A program made the translations under genes and the position numbers. A stretch of 64,000 nt of DNA from Paenibacillus sambharensis (lineage in GTDB: Bacteria > Bacillota > Bacilli > Paenibacillales > Paenibacillaceae). Below the pieces are notes generated by a model. It did not search any database. It saw only the letters and a program-made list of their open reading frames with translations, and had not been told where the DNA came from. Location: NCBI RefSeq assembly GCF_003233845.1, contig NZ_QKRB01000044.1:434001-498000 (forward strand). Reading direction: 5' to 3'. Numbering within the stretch: the first letter of the stretch is position 1; each line of letters starts with the position of its first letter. Positions 25,748 through 34,469 of the stretch are shown one piece after another.

Positions 25748-26701
25748 ATGCATGAACAAGTACCTGCATCCGCGGCAGCTGGCAAAGACCCGGTCGTCCG
25801 CCTGCAGAATGTTACGAAACGGATTGGCGGCAAGACCATCATCGATAAGCTGACGCTGGATGTCCCGACCGGTGAAGTATTCGGCTTTTTGGGACCGAAC
25901 GGCTCGGGTAAAACAACGACAATCCGGATGATGGTTGGCCTCATGGGACTGACCGATGGGGAAATCATGATTAGAGGCTGCAGCATCAAGACGGAATATG
26001 AGAAGGCCATACGCCACGTTGGGGCCATTGTCGAAAATCCTGAAATGTATAAGTATTTGACGGGTTATCAGAACCTTCTGCACTATGCCAGGATGATACC
26101 GGGCATTACCAGGCAGCGGATTGACGAAGTGGTCGCGCTGGTTGGGCTTAAGGAACGCATTAATGATAAGGTGAAGACATACTCGCTTGGTATGCGCCAG
26201 CGCCTTGGTGTCGCTCAGGCAGTTATGCACAAGCCTTCCTTGCTGATTCTGGATGAACCGACCAATGGTCTCGATCCAGCGGGTATCCGGGAGCTTCGCG
26301 ACTATCTGCGCCAGCTGGCAAGAACAGAAGGCATTACCGTATTTGTCTCCAGTCACTTGCTGTCCGAGATGGAGCTGATGTGTGACCGTGTGGCGATTAT
26401 TCAGAGCGGGAGGCTGCTTGATGTCCGGGCTCTGAACGGAGCTGCAGAGACTGGTCTGACCGGCACGGTCGTCCATTTCGAAGTGGACCGCCCGGAGGAG
26501 GCGGTGAAGCTGCTTGAAGCCGAAGGTGTACCAGTGACCCTTGCTGGCGCCTTGCTGTCCATGAACATAGACCGGGAAACGGCAGCCGGCATTAACGCAC
26601 GTCTGGTCGGCGCAGGCTTTAAAGTGTACGGCTTCCGCTCGGTAGCCAAATCGCTTGAAGACCAGTTCCTAGAAGTGACCGGAGGTGAGGGGATTGTTTG
26701 A
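25748..26701 (+). CDS. ABC transporter ATP-binding protein
   Basis: A 317-residue cytosolic ATPase of the BcrA/NatA-like ABC-2 exporter group. Walker A GPNGSGKTTT, signature YSLGMRQRL, Walker B LLILDEPTNGLDP and the switch His (SSHLL) are all present. It works with the permease encoded next, in frame overlap. GGGAGGGG precedes ATG 25748; a possible promoter is TTCCAA (25692) with TATAAT (25715). Substrate unknown; peptide or antibiotic export is the usual role of this class. Confidence 0.93.
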   Translation: MHEQVPASAAAGKDPVVRLQNVTKRIGGKTIIDKLTLDVPTGEVFGFLGPNGSGKTTTIRMMVGLMGLTDGEIMIRGCSIKTEYEKAIRHVGAIVENPEMYKYLTGYQNLLHYARMIPGITRQRIDEVVALVGLKERINDKVKTYSLGMRQRLGVAQAVMHKPSLLILDEPTNGLDPAGIRELRDYLRQLARTEGITVFVSSHLLSEMELMCDRVAIIQSGRLLDVRALNGAAETGLTGTVVHFEVDRPEEAVKLLEAEGVPVTLAGALLSMNIDRETAAGINARLVGAGFKVYGFRSVAKSLEDQFLEVTGGEGIV

Positions 26702-27479
26702 TTTCATGCAGCTAGTCGCCAATGAGAATATGAAGATTTACCGCAGAATCCGCACCTGGATTATGCTCGGAATATTACTTGTGCTTGCAGCGGGAACGAC
26801 TATTGTCTTCTATAGTATTGCCAATGAAATGCCGAACATGTGGATGGTCACGGAGTTGGAGGCAACCTTCTTGTCTTCGCTGATAACCATCTTCGTCGTT
26901 ATAGTGGCAGCCGAGAGTGTGGCAAGTGAATTCTCGACAGGTACGATAAAGCTGCTGCTCATTCGCCCGTGGAGCCGTTCGAAGATCCTGCTCTCCAAGT
27001 ACATATCGCTGATGCTGCTGGCTGTATTTTTTACGGCTGTCGTGTTCGTATTTACCGTTCTGATTAATATGATCGTCTTTGGATATTCCAGCGAGCTGGA
27101 GCTGGCCGTTGGCTCTGCGGATAACATGGCACCGCTGCCGTATATGCTGATGTTCTATCTGTATAACTTCATCAGCCTGGTCGTGGTGGCTACACTGGCG
27201 TTCATGATTTCGTCCGTCTTCCGGTCGTCGGGACTGGCGATTGGTCTGTCGATCTTCCTGACGGTTGGCGGAGGAAACATCCTTGTGGCCGTTCTGGGTA
27301 TGTTCCAGGCGGATTTGGTGGATTACATCTTGTTTACGCATCTTGACCTAACGGGCCACCTTTCTGCTGGTGAGACCGAGTATACGCTTGGCTTCTCACT
27401 CGGCGTGCTTGCCGTCTACTATGCCATCTTCATGGCGCTTGCCTGGTACGTGTTCAAGAAGCGTGACGTGGCAGCGTAG
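26694..27479 (+). CDS. ABC-2 type permease
   Basis: About 261 residues with six hydrophobic segments; the stretch SEFSTGTIKLLLIRPWSRSKILLSKY is typical of ABC-2 permeases of the bacitracin/lantibiotic-immunity type. TTG 26694 is preferred: GGAGG at 26681-26685 gives 8 nt spacing, whereas GTG 26685 overlaps that site. The gene starts within the last codons of the ATPase gene, so translation is coupled. No clear terminator follows; the repeat region begins directly. Confidence 0.88.
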   Translation: MFDFMQLVANENMKIYRRIRTWIMLGILLVLAAGTTIVFYSIANEMPNMWMVTELEATFLSSLITIFVVIVAAESVASEFSTGTIKLLLIRPWSRSKILLSKYISLMLLAVFFTAVVFVFTVLINMIVFGYSSELELAVGSADNMAPLPYMLMFYLYNFISLVVVATLAFMISSVFRSSGLAIGLSIFLTVGGGNILVAVLGMFQADLVDYILFTHLDLTGHLSAGETEYTLGFSLGVLAVYYAIFMALAWYVFKKRDVAA

Positions 27480-27554
27480 CCGAGAGCTGTTCAGCTGGCT
27501 GTGCAGCGAATAGTCTGCATTGAAGGCCGACTTGTCCGGCCATGGTATGCCTGG

Positions 27555-27791
27555 CGTGCATGCTGTGCCTGCAGTAGCATGCAGTGTAAGCAGTAGCATG
27601 TTGTGCATGCAGTAGTATGCTGTGCATGCTGTGCCTGCAGTAGCATGCTGTGCCTGCAGTAGCACGCTGTGCAAGCTGTGCCTCTTGTCCATCCCGTACA
27701 TCCTGTGCAAGCAGTAGCATGCTGTGCATGCTGTGCCTGCAGTAGCACGCTGTGCAAGCTGTGCCTCTTGTCCACCCCGTACATCCCGTGC
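27555..27791. repeat. Imperfect direct-repeat array
   Basis: Built of variants of GCAGTAGCATGCTGTGC. Its clearest part is a 61-bp unit at 27648-27708 repeated at 27731-27791 with two differences (period 83 bp). The array has no credible gene; translations are low-complexity in every frame. Confidence 0.85.
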
Positions 27792-27816
27792 TTCTGCTGA
27801 TATTCACCGCCTGCAA

Positions 27817-28173
27817 AAAGCCTGCAAATCTGCAGGCTTTAAACCCTGGACAACCCGGAAATATAGATATACCTGCAATAGTGCAGGTATTTGATAGCGA
27901 GGGAGCGCTGCGGCTCCATAGCAGCGAAAATACCTGCAGATTTGCAGGCTTTTCGATTAATGGTAGGCAAGCAGCGGAAGAACCTGCACTTTTGCAGGCT
28001 TTTCAATCGCTTGGTCGATAGGCAGTGGAAGAACAGAAGCGCCAGCTGGAAAAAGCGGTCCATGACGGTTGGAATCCCAAGCAGCCTCACGCCGCCTCTA
28101 GGTTTGGGAATTCCCCACCCCCCGTTTAATTGGAAGGGGTCTGTAGGTTCCCATAAGGACTGCACTTTTGCAG
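27817..28173. repeat. Family of five short CTGCA-N4-TGCAG hairpins
   Basis: Hairpins at 27817-27840, 27869-27890, 27933-27948, 27983-27998 and 28160-28173 all share CTGCA, a 4-nt loop and TGCAG, mostly followed by CTTT. The first has a 10-bp stem (AAAGCCTGCA) and could terminate the ABC transcript. Between the third and fourth the flanks are also partly duplicated. Confidence 0.8.
28037..28117 (-). pseudogene. Fossil of a group II intron reverse transcriptase
   Basis: On the - strand the frame reads GIPKPRGGVRLLGIPTVMDR, then FFQLAL: the highly conserved early RT motif of LtrA-type intron-encoded proteins (normally IPKPDGG-x-RPLGIPT-x-DR-x-x-Q). Nothing before or after continues the protein, and no intron RNA domains V/VI were noticed, so this is a remnant of about 27 codons. 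Confidence 0.75.
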
Positions 28174-28262
28174 GAATTTCTGCGGCGCAATCTAATCGGC
28201 AATCGGGAATAACGCAAATTACGCTCTCTAATCAGCAAGTGGCAATCAGCAATCGACAATAT

Positions 28263-28316
28263 GAAGCAGCCCCACAGGTCGCGTGCGATAACCTGTGGGG
28301 CTGCTTCTCATTTATT
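28263..28316. terminator. Terminator between repeat region and hemL
   Basis: A perfect 17-bp stem (28263-28279 with 28291-28307) with an 11-nt loop. It stands at the 3' end of hemL on the - strand; T tracts are modest on both sides (TTTATTTTT on +). Confidence 0.75.
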
Positions 28317-28317
28317 T

Positions 28318-29634
28318 TTAGGCCATGACCTTGAAGGCGCGGTCGGCCGCTTCCAGCGTGAAGGCGATATCCTCTTCGGTATGAGCCACAGTCAGGAACC
28401 AGGCTTCATACTTGGAAGGCGCCAGACAGACGCCCTGGTCCAGCATGTGCCGGAAGAACGCGGCGAACTGCTCGCCGTCCGTATCCTGGGCTTCGTCATA
28501 GTTCGTGACAGGATGGCTGCAGAAATGTGTCGAGAACGAGCCTCTAATCCGGTTCACGGTCAGCGGGATGCCGTGACGCTCAGCAGACTGTTCCAGCCCT
28601 TCGGTGAGCCTTGCCGCCAGCGCGTCCATCTGCTCGTAAACGCCTGGCTGTTCCAGTACCTCAAGACAGGCAATGCCGGTTGCAACGGAAGCAGGATTAC
28701 CGGCCATCGTACCAGCTTGGTACGCAGGACCAAGCGGCGCAACCTGCTCCATGATGGTCTTGCGGCCGCCGTAGGCACCGATTGGCAGTCCGCCGCCGAT
28801 GATTTTGCCGAGTGCCGTGAGGTCCGGCTCAATGGCAGCCTGATCCGCAAACTCGTGGAACGTCTGGGCGGAGCCGTAATGGAACCGGAATGCGCTGATG
28901 ACCTCGTCGTAGATCACAAGCGCGCCTGCATCCCGGGTCATCCGGCAGAGGCCTTCGAGGAAGCCGGGCTTTGGCATCACCATGCCGAAGTTGCCGACAA
29001 TCGGCTCAACCATGACAGCTGCGACATCATCGCCATATCGCTCCAGCGCAAGCTTTAACCCGTCCAGATCATTGAAGGGAACCGTGATAACCTCCTGCGC
29101 GATACTGATCGGAATCCCTGCGCTGTCCGGGATGCCAAGCGTGGACGGACCGGAGCCGGCAGCTACCAGGACAAGATCGGAGTGGCCATGGTAACAGCCG
29201 GCAAACTTGATGATTTTGTTGCGGCCGGTATAAGCGCGTGCCACACGAATGGTTGTCATGACCGCTTCCGTACCGGAATTCACGAAACGCACTTTATCAA
29301 GCGAAGGGATCGATGATTTCAGTTTGCGTGCCAGCTCAATTTCCAGCTCCGTTGGTGTACCGTACAACGTGCCGTTAGCCGCCGCACGCGTTAATGCTTC
29401 CGTAATATGGGGATGAGCATGTCCGGCTATAATAGGGCCGTAAGCTGCGAGGTAGTCGACATACCGGTTGCCGTCGACATCCCAGAAGTAGGCGCCTTCG
29501 GCGCGCTTCATGAATACGGGAGCACCGCCGCCGACAGCCTTGAAGGAACGGGAGGGGCTGTTAACGCCGCCTACAATGTGCTGCAGCGCTTCCTGATATA
29601 ATGCCTCCGAACGGGGGCGTGAATTGATTGACAT
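28318..29634 (-). CDS. hemL: Glutamate-1-semialdehyde 2,1-aminomutase
   Basis: A 438-residue PLP enzyme that makes 5-aminolevulinate in the C5 tetrapyrrole pathway. The PLP-lysine is K277 in [32 protein letters not shown] and YHGHSD are further class III aminotransferase features. ATG on the complement of 29634 is chosen: AAAGGCAGG lies about 10 nt before it, and it gives [13 protein letters not shown], the usual start. It stands alone, not in a hemAXCDBL operon, so it may be a second copy like B. subtilis gsaB. Confidence 0.95.
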   Translation of the reverse strand: MSINSRPRSEALYQEALQHIVGGVNSPSRSFKAVGGGAPVFMKRAEGAYFWDVDGNRYVDYLAAYGPIIAGHAHPHITEALTRAAANGTLYGTPTELEIELARKLKSSIPSLDKVRFVNSGTEAVMTTIRVARAYTGRNKIIKFAGCYHGHSDLVLVAAGSGPSTLGIPDSAGIPISIAQEVITVPFNDLDGLKLALERYGDDVAAVMVEPIVGNFGMVMPKPGFLEGLCRMTRDAGALVIYDEVISAFRFHYGSAQTFHEFADQAAIEPDLTALGKIIGGGLPIGAYGGRKTIMEQVAPLGPAYQAGTMAGNPASVATGIACLEVLEQPGVYEQMDALAARLTEGLEQSAERHGIPLTVNRIRGSFSTHFCSHPVTNYDEAQDTDGEQFAAFFRHMLDQGVCLAPSKYEAWFLTVAHTEEDIAFTLEAADRAFKVMA

Positions 29635-29730
29635 ATGTAAATACCTGCCTTTCATAAGCGTATGACGACCCGGAAGCACCGGAACATCCCGCCTTCCTGT
29701 TCATAATGGTCTAGTCCTATTATAAGCCAA

Positions 29731-29775
29731 AAAGAAGAAGAGGGAGATTACGGTGCCAGACCGTATGCCCTCTTC
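29731..29775 (-). terminator. Terminator of the LCP gene
   Basis: On the - strand GAAGAGGG pairs with CCCTCTTC around an inner ACGGT/ACCGT, followed by CTTTTT. It separates the LCP gene from hemL. Confidence 0.85.
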
Positions 29776-29814
29776 CCAGGTGAACATTAAACGACAATTC
29801 GCGGTTAAGGCCTG

Positions 29815-30897
29815 TCAGCCGGCTGAGCCGCTTGCAGTACCGCCGGTCCCGTCTCCGCTGGACTCGATCCCGCGGGCTCCAGAGCCTTGGGTCGATGTTC
29901 CCTTGGCAGGCTCAGGAATGGACGTGTCTCCCTTCAGAACCTCCTGAACGTAAGTCTTGAGTTCTTCTGTGTTCCGGATGCCAAGCACACTGCCAACACC
30001 CTGAATCCGTTCATCAGCAAGCAGATTCATCGGTGGGACCTGGGCCGAGCCTGCCATATGGAGATCTAGGCCAAGCTGTCCGAGCTTCAGCATATCGGAA
30101 ACCTCAAGATTTGTCTCAATGTAAGGCTGTATGCTCTCCAGTATTTCCTTCATGCGGACGAGGTTCCAGGTGGACTGCATTTTCGTGGCAACGGCATTCA
30201 GGAAATTCCGCTGGCGTTCTGTCCGTGTGAAGTCGGACATGGCATCGTGACGGAAGCGGACATACTGCAGCGCTTTGTCCCCGTCCAGATGCTGGTAGCC
30301 CTTCTTCAGATTAATATCGTAACGGTTCTTGTCGGCATTGTCGGTATATCTCATATTCTTCTCAACTTCATAGTCAACACCGCCAATGGCATCAACAAGA
30401 GCTTTAAATCCTTCAAAGTCTGCATAGATATAATATTGGATATCGAGTCCAAGCAGATCACCGACTGTCTGTGCAGCCAGCGGCGGACCGCCAAGTGTGA
30501 TAGCCGTATTAATGCGGTTGCTGCTGTGGCCGGGAATGTCAACATAGGTGTCCCGCAGCAGGGACAGCAGATGGGCTTTCTTGGTAACCGGATCGATGGA
30601 AACAACCATCATGGAGTCTGAGCGGGCAACCTGGCCTTCGTCCAGTCCTCTGGCATCGCCGCCAAGGAGCAAAATGTTTACCCGTTCCGTGCCGGTCCAT
30701 TCCGGCGGCTTCTCAACAGAGACATCGATGACATCCTTGAACCGGGACTCCGTCTCCGTCTTCTTGAAATTGTCCAGCGCATTATAGATGCCGATTCCTT
30801 GATAGGCCGCATAGGCCCCAATTATAATAGCGACTCCCAATATACTGTATAAAGCCCACTTCCACGGCCTTTTCTTCTTTTCGGCCCGCACTTTCAT
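29815..30897 (-). CDS. LytR-CpsA-Psr family cell-wall polymer transferase
   Basis: A 360-residue membrane-anchored protein expected to attach teichoic-acid-like or capsular polymers to peptidoglycan. A short basic N-terminus and one membrane segment (about 13-31) precede the LCP domain with LLLGGDAR, RSDSMMVVSIDP, LSLLRDTYVDIPG and the NRINTA turn; later RFRHD and DFTRTERQRNFL hold conserved arginines. The last 35 residues are a Gly/Ser/Thr-rich tail. It may serve the polymer made by the nearby locus. Confidence 0.93.
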   Translation of the reverse strand: MKVRAEKKKRPWKWALYSILGVAIIIGAYAAYQGIGIYNALDNFKKTETESRFKDVIDVSVEKPPEWTGTERVNILLLGGDARGLDEGQVARSDSMMVVSIDPVTKKAHLLSLLRDTYVDIPGHSSNRINTAITLGGPPLAAQTVGDLLGLDIQYYIYADFEGFKALVDAIGGVDYEVEKNMRYTDNADKNRYDINLKKGYQHLDGDKALQYVRFRHDAMSDFTRTERQRNFLNAVATKMQSTWNLVRMKEILESIQPYIETNLEVSDMLKLGQLGLDLHMAGSAQVPPMNLLADERIQGVGSVLGIRNTEELKTYVQEVLKGDTSIPEPAKGTSTQGSGARGIESSGDGTGGTASGSAG

Positions 30898-30976
30898 CCG
30901 GCTTAGACCATCCTCTCTTATTGTGCTTCCAATGTTTTAATATAAAATGTATGATTACATATCATAAAATTATAAT

Positions 30977-31007
30977 TTGTCAGGCGCTGTCTTACAAGTG
31001 GTATACT
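30977..31007 (+). promoter_or_regulatory. Likely promoter of the ABC-2 operon
   Basis: TTGTCA (30977-30982) and an extended -10, TGGTATACT, ending at 31007; the 19-nt spacer is long. Confidence 0.5.
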
Positions 31008-31070
31008 AAATGTCGGATAAAACCCGCCATTTCCCGGGAAATGTCGAGCAGGAGAGGAGAACAATAGACC

Positions 31071-32150
31071 ATGCCGGCAATTGACGTTAAGGATTTAAGG
31101 AAAGAGTTTCGCGTACAGAAGAACAGGGAAGGCTTGGCAGGTGCGTTCAAGGACCTGTTCAAGCGTGAATACACAGAAGTGACGGCTGTTAAGGATATCA
31201 GCTTCACGATTCCAGAAGGCGAGATTTGCGGCTATATCGGCGAGAACGGTGCAGGCAAATCGACTACAATCAAGATGCTGACCGGCATCCTCGTGCCTAC
31301 TTCGGGCCAGCTGAAGGTGAACGGTTACGTCCCTTATCAGGAGCGGGAGAAATTCGTGCGCGAGATCGGCGTCGTCTTCGGGCAGCGCAGCCAGCTCTGG
31401 TGGGATATCGGTGTTATTGAATCCTTCCAGCTTCTCCGCAAGGTGTACAGAGTTCCGGAGGATGATTACCGCAAAAGGCTGAATGAGCTTGTCGAGCGCC
31501 TTCAGCTGGGTGACCTGCTTACCCGTCCGGTTCGCAAGCTGAGCCTTGGCCAGCGGATGCGCTGCGAGCTTGTGGCTTCACTTCTGCATAACCCGTCGAT
31601 CCTGTTCCTGGATGAGCCTACGATCGGTCTGGATATCGTCGTGAAGACGGAGATTCGTGATTTTCTCAAGATGCTTAACCGCGAGCACGGCACGACGATT
31701 CTGCTGACCACGCATGACCTGCAGGACATTGAAGCGCTCTGCTCCAGAGTCATCATGCTGGATGACGGACGAATTATCTATGATGGCGGATTGGAAGAGC
31801 TCAAGGAAAAATGGAGCAAAGGCAGGGAGATCCGCTTCCAGTTCACAAGCCGCCCGGACATCAACGAGCTTATTCCGCTCACGCGGGATTTTCCGGATGT
31901 CCAGTGGACCTCCGAAGACGAGCTGACAGCGAGCATGTGGCTGCCGCATCATATTAATGTGTCGGATGCCTTGTCACGAGTGGTTGGCGCGAAGGAGATT
32001 CGCGATATCAAGATCATCGAGACCAACACCGATGAGATCGTTCGTGAAATTTACAAGTCCGGCTCCGCAGAAGCGCGGAAGCATGGCCAGACAAGCGGTG
32101 AAGACGGCGGCAGTCCGGCAGGGCAGAAGGAGACGGTCCCGAATGCTTAG
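31071..32150 (+). CDS. ABC-2 transporter ATP-binding protein
   Basis: A 359-residue ATPase: Walker A GENGAGKSTT, Q-loop FGQRSQLWWD, signature LSLGQRMR, Walker B ILFLDEPTIGLD and switch TTHDL. The RSQLWWD and LDIVVKTEIRDFL sequences are characteristic of the subgroup that pairs with two ABC2_membrane_6-type permeases, as found here. GGAGAGGAG precedes ATG 31071. The tail beyond residue 330 is hydrophilic. Substrate unknown; export is implied because no binding protein is present. Confidence 0.94.
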   Translation: MPAIDVKDLRKEFRVQKNREGLAGAFKDLFKREYTEVTAVKDISFTIPEGEICGYIGENGAGKSTTIKMLTGILVPTSGQLKVNGYVPYQEREKFVREIGVVFGQRSQLWWDIGVIESFQLLRKVYRVPEDDYRKRLNELVERLQLGDLLTRPVRKLSLGQRMRCELVASLLHNPSILFLDEPTIGLDIVVKTEIRDFLKMLNREHGTTILLTTHDLQDIEALCSRVIMLDDGRIIYDGGLEELKEKWSKGREIRFQFTSRPDINELIPLTRDFPDVQWTSEDELTASMWLPHHINVSDALSRVVGAKEIRDIKIIETNTDEIVREIYKSGSAEARKHGQTSGEDGGSPAGQKETVPNA

Positions 32151-32937
32151 CGCTTATATGGACCTGATCCGCATCCGCTTCCTGATGATGCTGGCTTACA
32201 GGGTTAACTATTACAGCGGTATTGTTATTTATGCGATTAATATCGGCGCGTATTACTTTTTCTGGAACGCCATCTATATGGACGAAGAGGTGATACGGGG
32301 CTTTACGCTGGCCCAGATGACGACCTATGTGGCCGTTTCCTGGATGGCGCGGGCCTTCTATTTCAACAACCTGGACCGGGAGATTTCCAATGAGATCAGA
32401 GACGGCAGCGTCGCCATTCAATTCATCCGTCCTTATGTCTATCTGGTTGTGAAGATGATGCAGGGCTTTGGGGAAGGACTGTTCCGGCTGCTGCTGTTCA
32501 TGGTTCCGGGGCTTGTTGTGGTCAGCCTCATCTTCCCGATCGAGTTCCCGTCTGATCCGAAGACCTGGCTCCTGTACGCGCTGATGCTGCTGCTGAGCTT
32601 CCTGATCAACTCGCAGATTAACATTCTGACGGGCTTGTGTGCGTTCTTCATCGAGAACATTGAGGGCATGATGCGGATGAAGCGCGTGCTGGTCGATTTG
32701 TTCTCGGGTGTCGTCATTCCGATTGCGCTCTTCCCGGGCTGGCTTGCCGCTATCGTACAGTGGCTGCCGTTCCAGGCGATTGCTTATCTGCCAAGCTCTG
32801 TCTTTACCGGGCGGACAACCGGCGATGCGGCCCTGCAGGCCTTGATGCTTCAGGTGATCTGGTTCGTCGTTCTCATCATCCCGATTTGGCTGCTGTGGCG
32901 CGCGGCGCGCCACCGTCTGTTCGTGCAGGGGGGTTAA
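32143..32937 (+). CDS. ABC-2 permease, first of a pair
   Basis: A 264-residue six-segment membrane protein of the ABC2_membrane_6 (DUF990-like) type; LDREISNEIRDGSVAIQFIRP is a family-typical cytosolic segment. ATG 32143 is chosen because AAGGAG ends 10 nt before it; the frame continues far upstream within the ATPase gene but that part is antisense-like coding of another frame. It overlaps the ATPase stop by 8 bp. Confidence 0.9.
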   Translation: MLSAYMDLIRIRFLMMLAYRVNYYSGIVIYAINIGAYYFFWNAIYMDEEVIRGFTLAQMTTYVAVSWMARAFYFNNLDREISNEIRDGSVAIQFIRPYVYLVVKMMQGFGEGLFRLLLFMVPGLVVVSLIFPIEFPSDPKTWLLYALMLLLSFLINSQINILTGLCAFFIENIEGMMRMKRVLVDLFSGVVIPIALFPGWLAAIVQWLPFQAIAYLPSSVFTGRTTGDAALQALMLQVIWFVVLIIPIWLLWRAARHRLFVQGG

Positions 32938-32941
32938 GGCG

Positions 32942-33736
32942 ATGCTCTTTCATGTGTTGCTGTTCTGGGAATATCTCGAAAATTATGCCAAGACACGGCT
33001 GACCTACCGTGCGGACTTCTGGATCGAAGTGCTCTCGGACCTGGCCTTCCAGGCGATGAACCTGATTGTCATCCTGATCGCTTTCCAGCATACGCCGACA
33101 CTCGGCGGGTGGACGGAGTCGGAGGTAGTGTTCGTATACGGCTTCTTCATGGTGCCCTTCGGCATCTTCAGCTGTTTCTTTAATCTGTGGAACTTCAGCG
33201 ACCGCTATATTGTAAAAGGCGAGATGGACCGCATTCTGACGCGGCCCGCCTATAATCTGGTTCAGATCATGCTCGAAAATATGGACCCGCCATCGCTGTT
33301 CGGCTCGCTTGTCGGGCTGGTCATTATGGGCATTACCTCGGCCCAAATGGGCATGACGTACGGCTTGCTGGACATTCTGGTCCTGATCCTGCTTGTCGCA
33401 GGAGCGGTGCTGATCTATTTTGGCATCTACACGGCACTGACGGCGATTGCCTTCTACTCGGATTCGCCGACAGGCATTCTGCCGCTGATGTACAATATTC
33501 AGAACTACGGCCGTTACCCGGTCAATATCTACAACAAGGTGATGCGCTTTATTCTGACCTGGCTGATTCCGTTTGCGTTTGTCGGCGTGTACCCGGCCGC
33601 TTATTTTCTGGAGCGCAGCGGGTCGGATGACATCAAGATGGCGTTCCTGACCCCTGTGGTAGGGCTGGTATTCGCGGGAATTGGCCTTGCGGTATGGAAT
33701 TACGGCGTTAAACGCTACAGAGGCGCAGGCTCCTGA
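32942..33736 (+). CDS. ABC-2 permease, second of a pair
   Basis: Also 264 residues, six segments, homologous in layout to its neighbour (the NLWNFSDRYIVKGEMDRILTRP stretch matches the same position). The two probably form a heterodimeric channel with the ATPase at 31071. Four bp separate it from the first permease, with GGGGGTTAAGGCG as ribosome region. Confidence 0.9.
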   Translation: MLFHVLLFWEYLENYAKTRLTYRADFWIEVLSDLAFQAMNLIVILIAFQHTPTLGGWTESEVVFVYGFFMVPFGIFSCFFNLWNFSDRYIVKGEMDRILTRPAYNLVQIMLENMDPPSLFGSLVGLVIMGITSAQMGMTYGLLDILVLILLVAGAVLIYFGIYTALTAIAFYSDSPTGILPLMYNIQNYGRYPVNIYNKVMRFILTWLIPFAFVGVYPAAYFLERSGSDDIKMAFLTPVVGLVFAGIGLAVWNYGVKRYRGAGS

Positions 33737-33751
33737 TGTCAGCGCCTGGCA

Positions 33752-33787
33752 GGCGGAACCGGCTTGAGACCGGGACCGCCTTCTTTC
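33752..33787 (+). terminator. Probable terminator of the ABC-2 operon
   Basis: GGCGG-aa-CCGG, 7-nt loop, CCGG-ga-CCGCC, then TTCTTT. The stem has an internal mismatch and the T tract is short. Confidence 0.55.
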
Positions 33788-33839
33788 CATGCTGGTCTAT
33801 ACTGATTTGTGTTATTACATATCGAAGGAGGATTTCATG

Positions 33840-34310
33840 ATGAGCACCGTTATCGGCGCACCTGCGCCAGACTTTACACTTCCTGCCCCAGGCGGCAAGC
33901 AGGTTGCGTTATCTGAGCTGAAGGGGAAGCATGTTCTGCTGTACTTCTATCCCAAGGATATGACGCCAGGCTGTACGACACAGGCGTGCGATCTGCGGGA
34001 CAGGCATCCGGAGGTTACCGGCCTGAACACCGTCGTGCTGGGCATCAGCCCCGATCCCGTCAAGCGTCATGAAACGTTTGCGGCCAAGCATGAGCTGCCG
34101 TTCACGCTGCTGTCCGATGAGGACCATGAGATATCCGAGCTGTACGGCGTCTGGAAGCTGAAGCAGATGTACGGAAAGCAGTTCATGGGCATTGAGCGCT
34201 CGACGTTCCTCATCGACAAGAATGGCGTACTGGCGAGGGAATGGCGGAAGGTTAAGGTGGCCGGGCATGCTGACGAGGTTGTGGAGGCGATCCGGGAGCT
34301 GGAAGCTTAA
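33840..34310 (+). CDS. bcp: Thiol peroxidase of the BCP/PrxQ type
   Basis: A 156-residue cytosolic peroxiredoxin that reduces hydroperoxides. Peroxidatic Cys45 and resolving Cys50 lie in TPGCTTQACDLRD, the atypical two-Cys PrxQ arrangement. GAAGGAGG is 7 nt before ATG 33840; the adjacent ATG 33837 would leave only 4 nt. Monocistronic by context. Confidence 0.95.
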   Translation: MSTVIGAPAPDFTLPAPGGKQVALSELKGKHVLLYFYPKDMTPGCTTQACDLRDRHPEVTGLNTVVLGISPDPVKRHETFAAKHELPFTLLSDEDHEISELYGVWKLKQMYGKQFMGIERSTFLIDKNGVLAREWRKVKVAGHADEVVEAIRELEA

Positions 34311-34410
34311 GCAGCGGATAACCGGCGAAAGCACGCTGCGGGTTCGGCAGAATTGTGCAGGCAGCCGGCAGGCGGTCCGGATATACTGTCAGATCCTGCA
34401 ACCTTCGTTC

Positions 34411-34440
34411 TTGACTGGCTGAAAAGCCGTTCGCTATAAT
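34411..34440 (+). promoter_or_regulatory. SigA-type promoter of guaA
   Basis: TTGACT, 18-nt spacer, TATAAT. The leader to guaA is only about 25 nt, so no riboswitch precedes this purine gene. Confidence 0.85.
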
Positions 34441-34469
34441 ATGCCTTATGAATTAAGGGAGGCCGTGGA

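Noticed and set aside
27555-28173. CRISPR-like array
   Set aside because: No constant repeat with unique spacers; units are variable direct repeats and tiny palindromes.
31957-32142. N-terminal extension of the first ABC-2 permease
   Set aside because: It lies in another frame of the ATPase gene, is Arg/Ser-rich, and a good ribosome site precedes ATG 32143.
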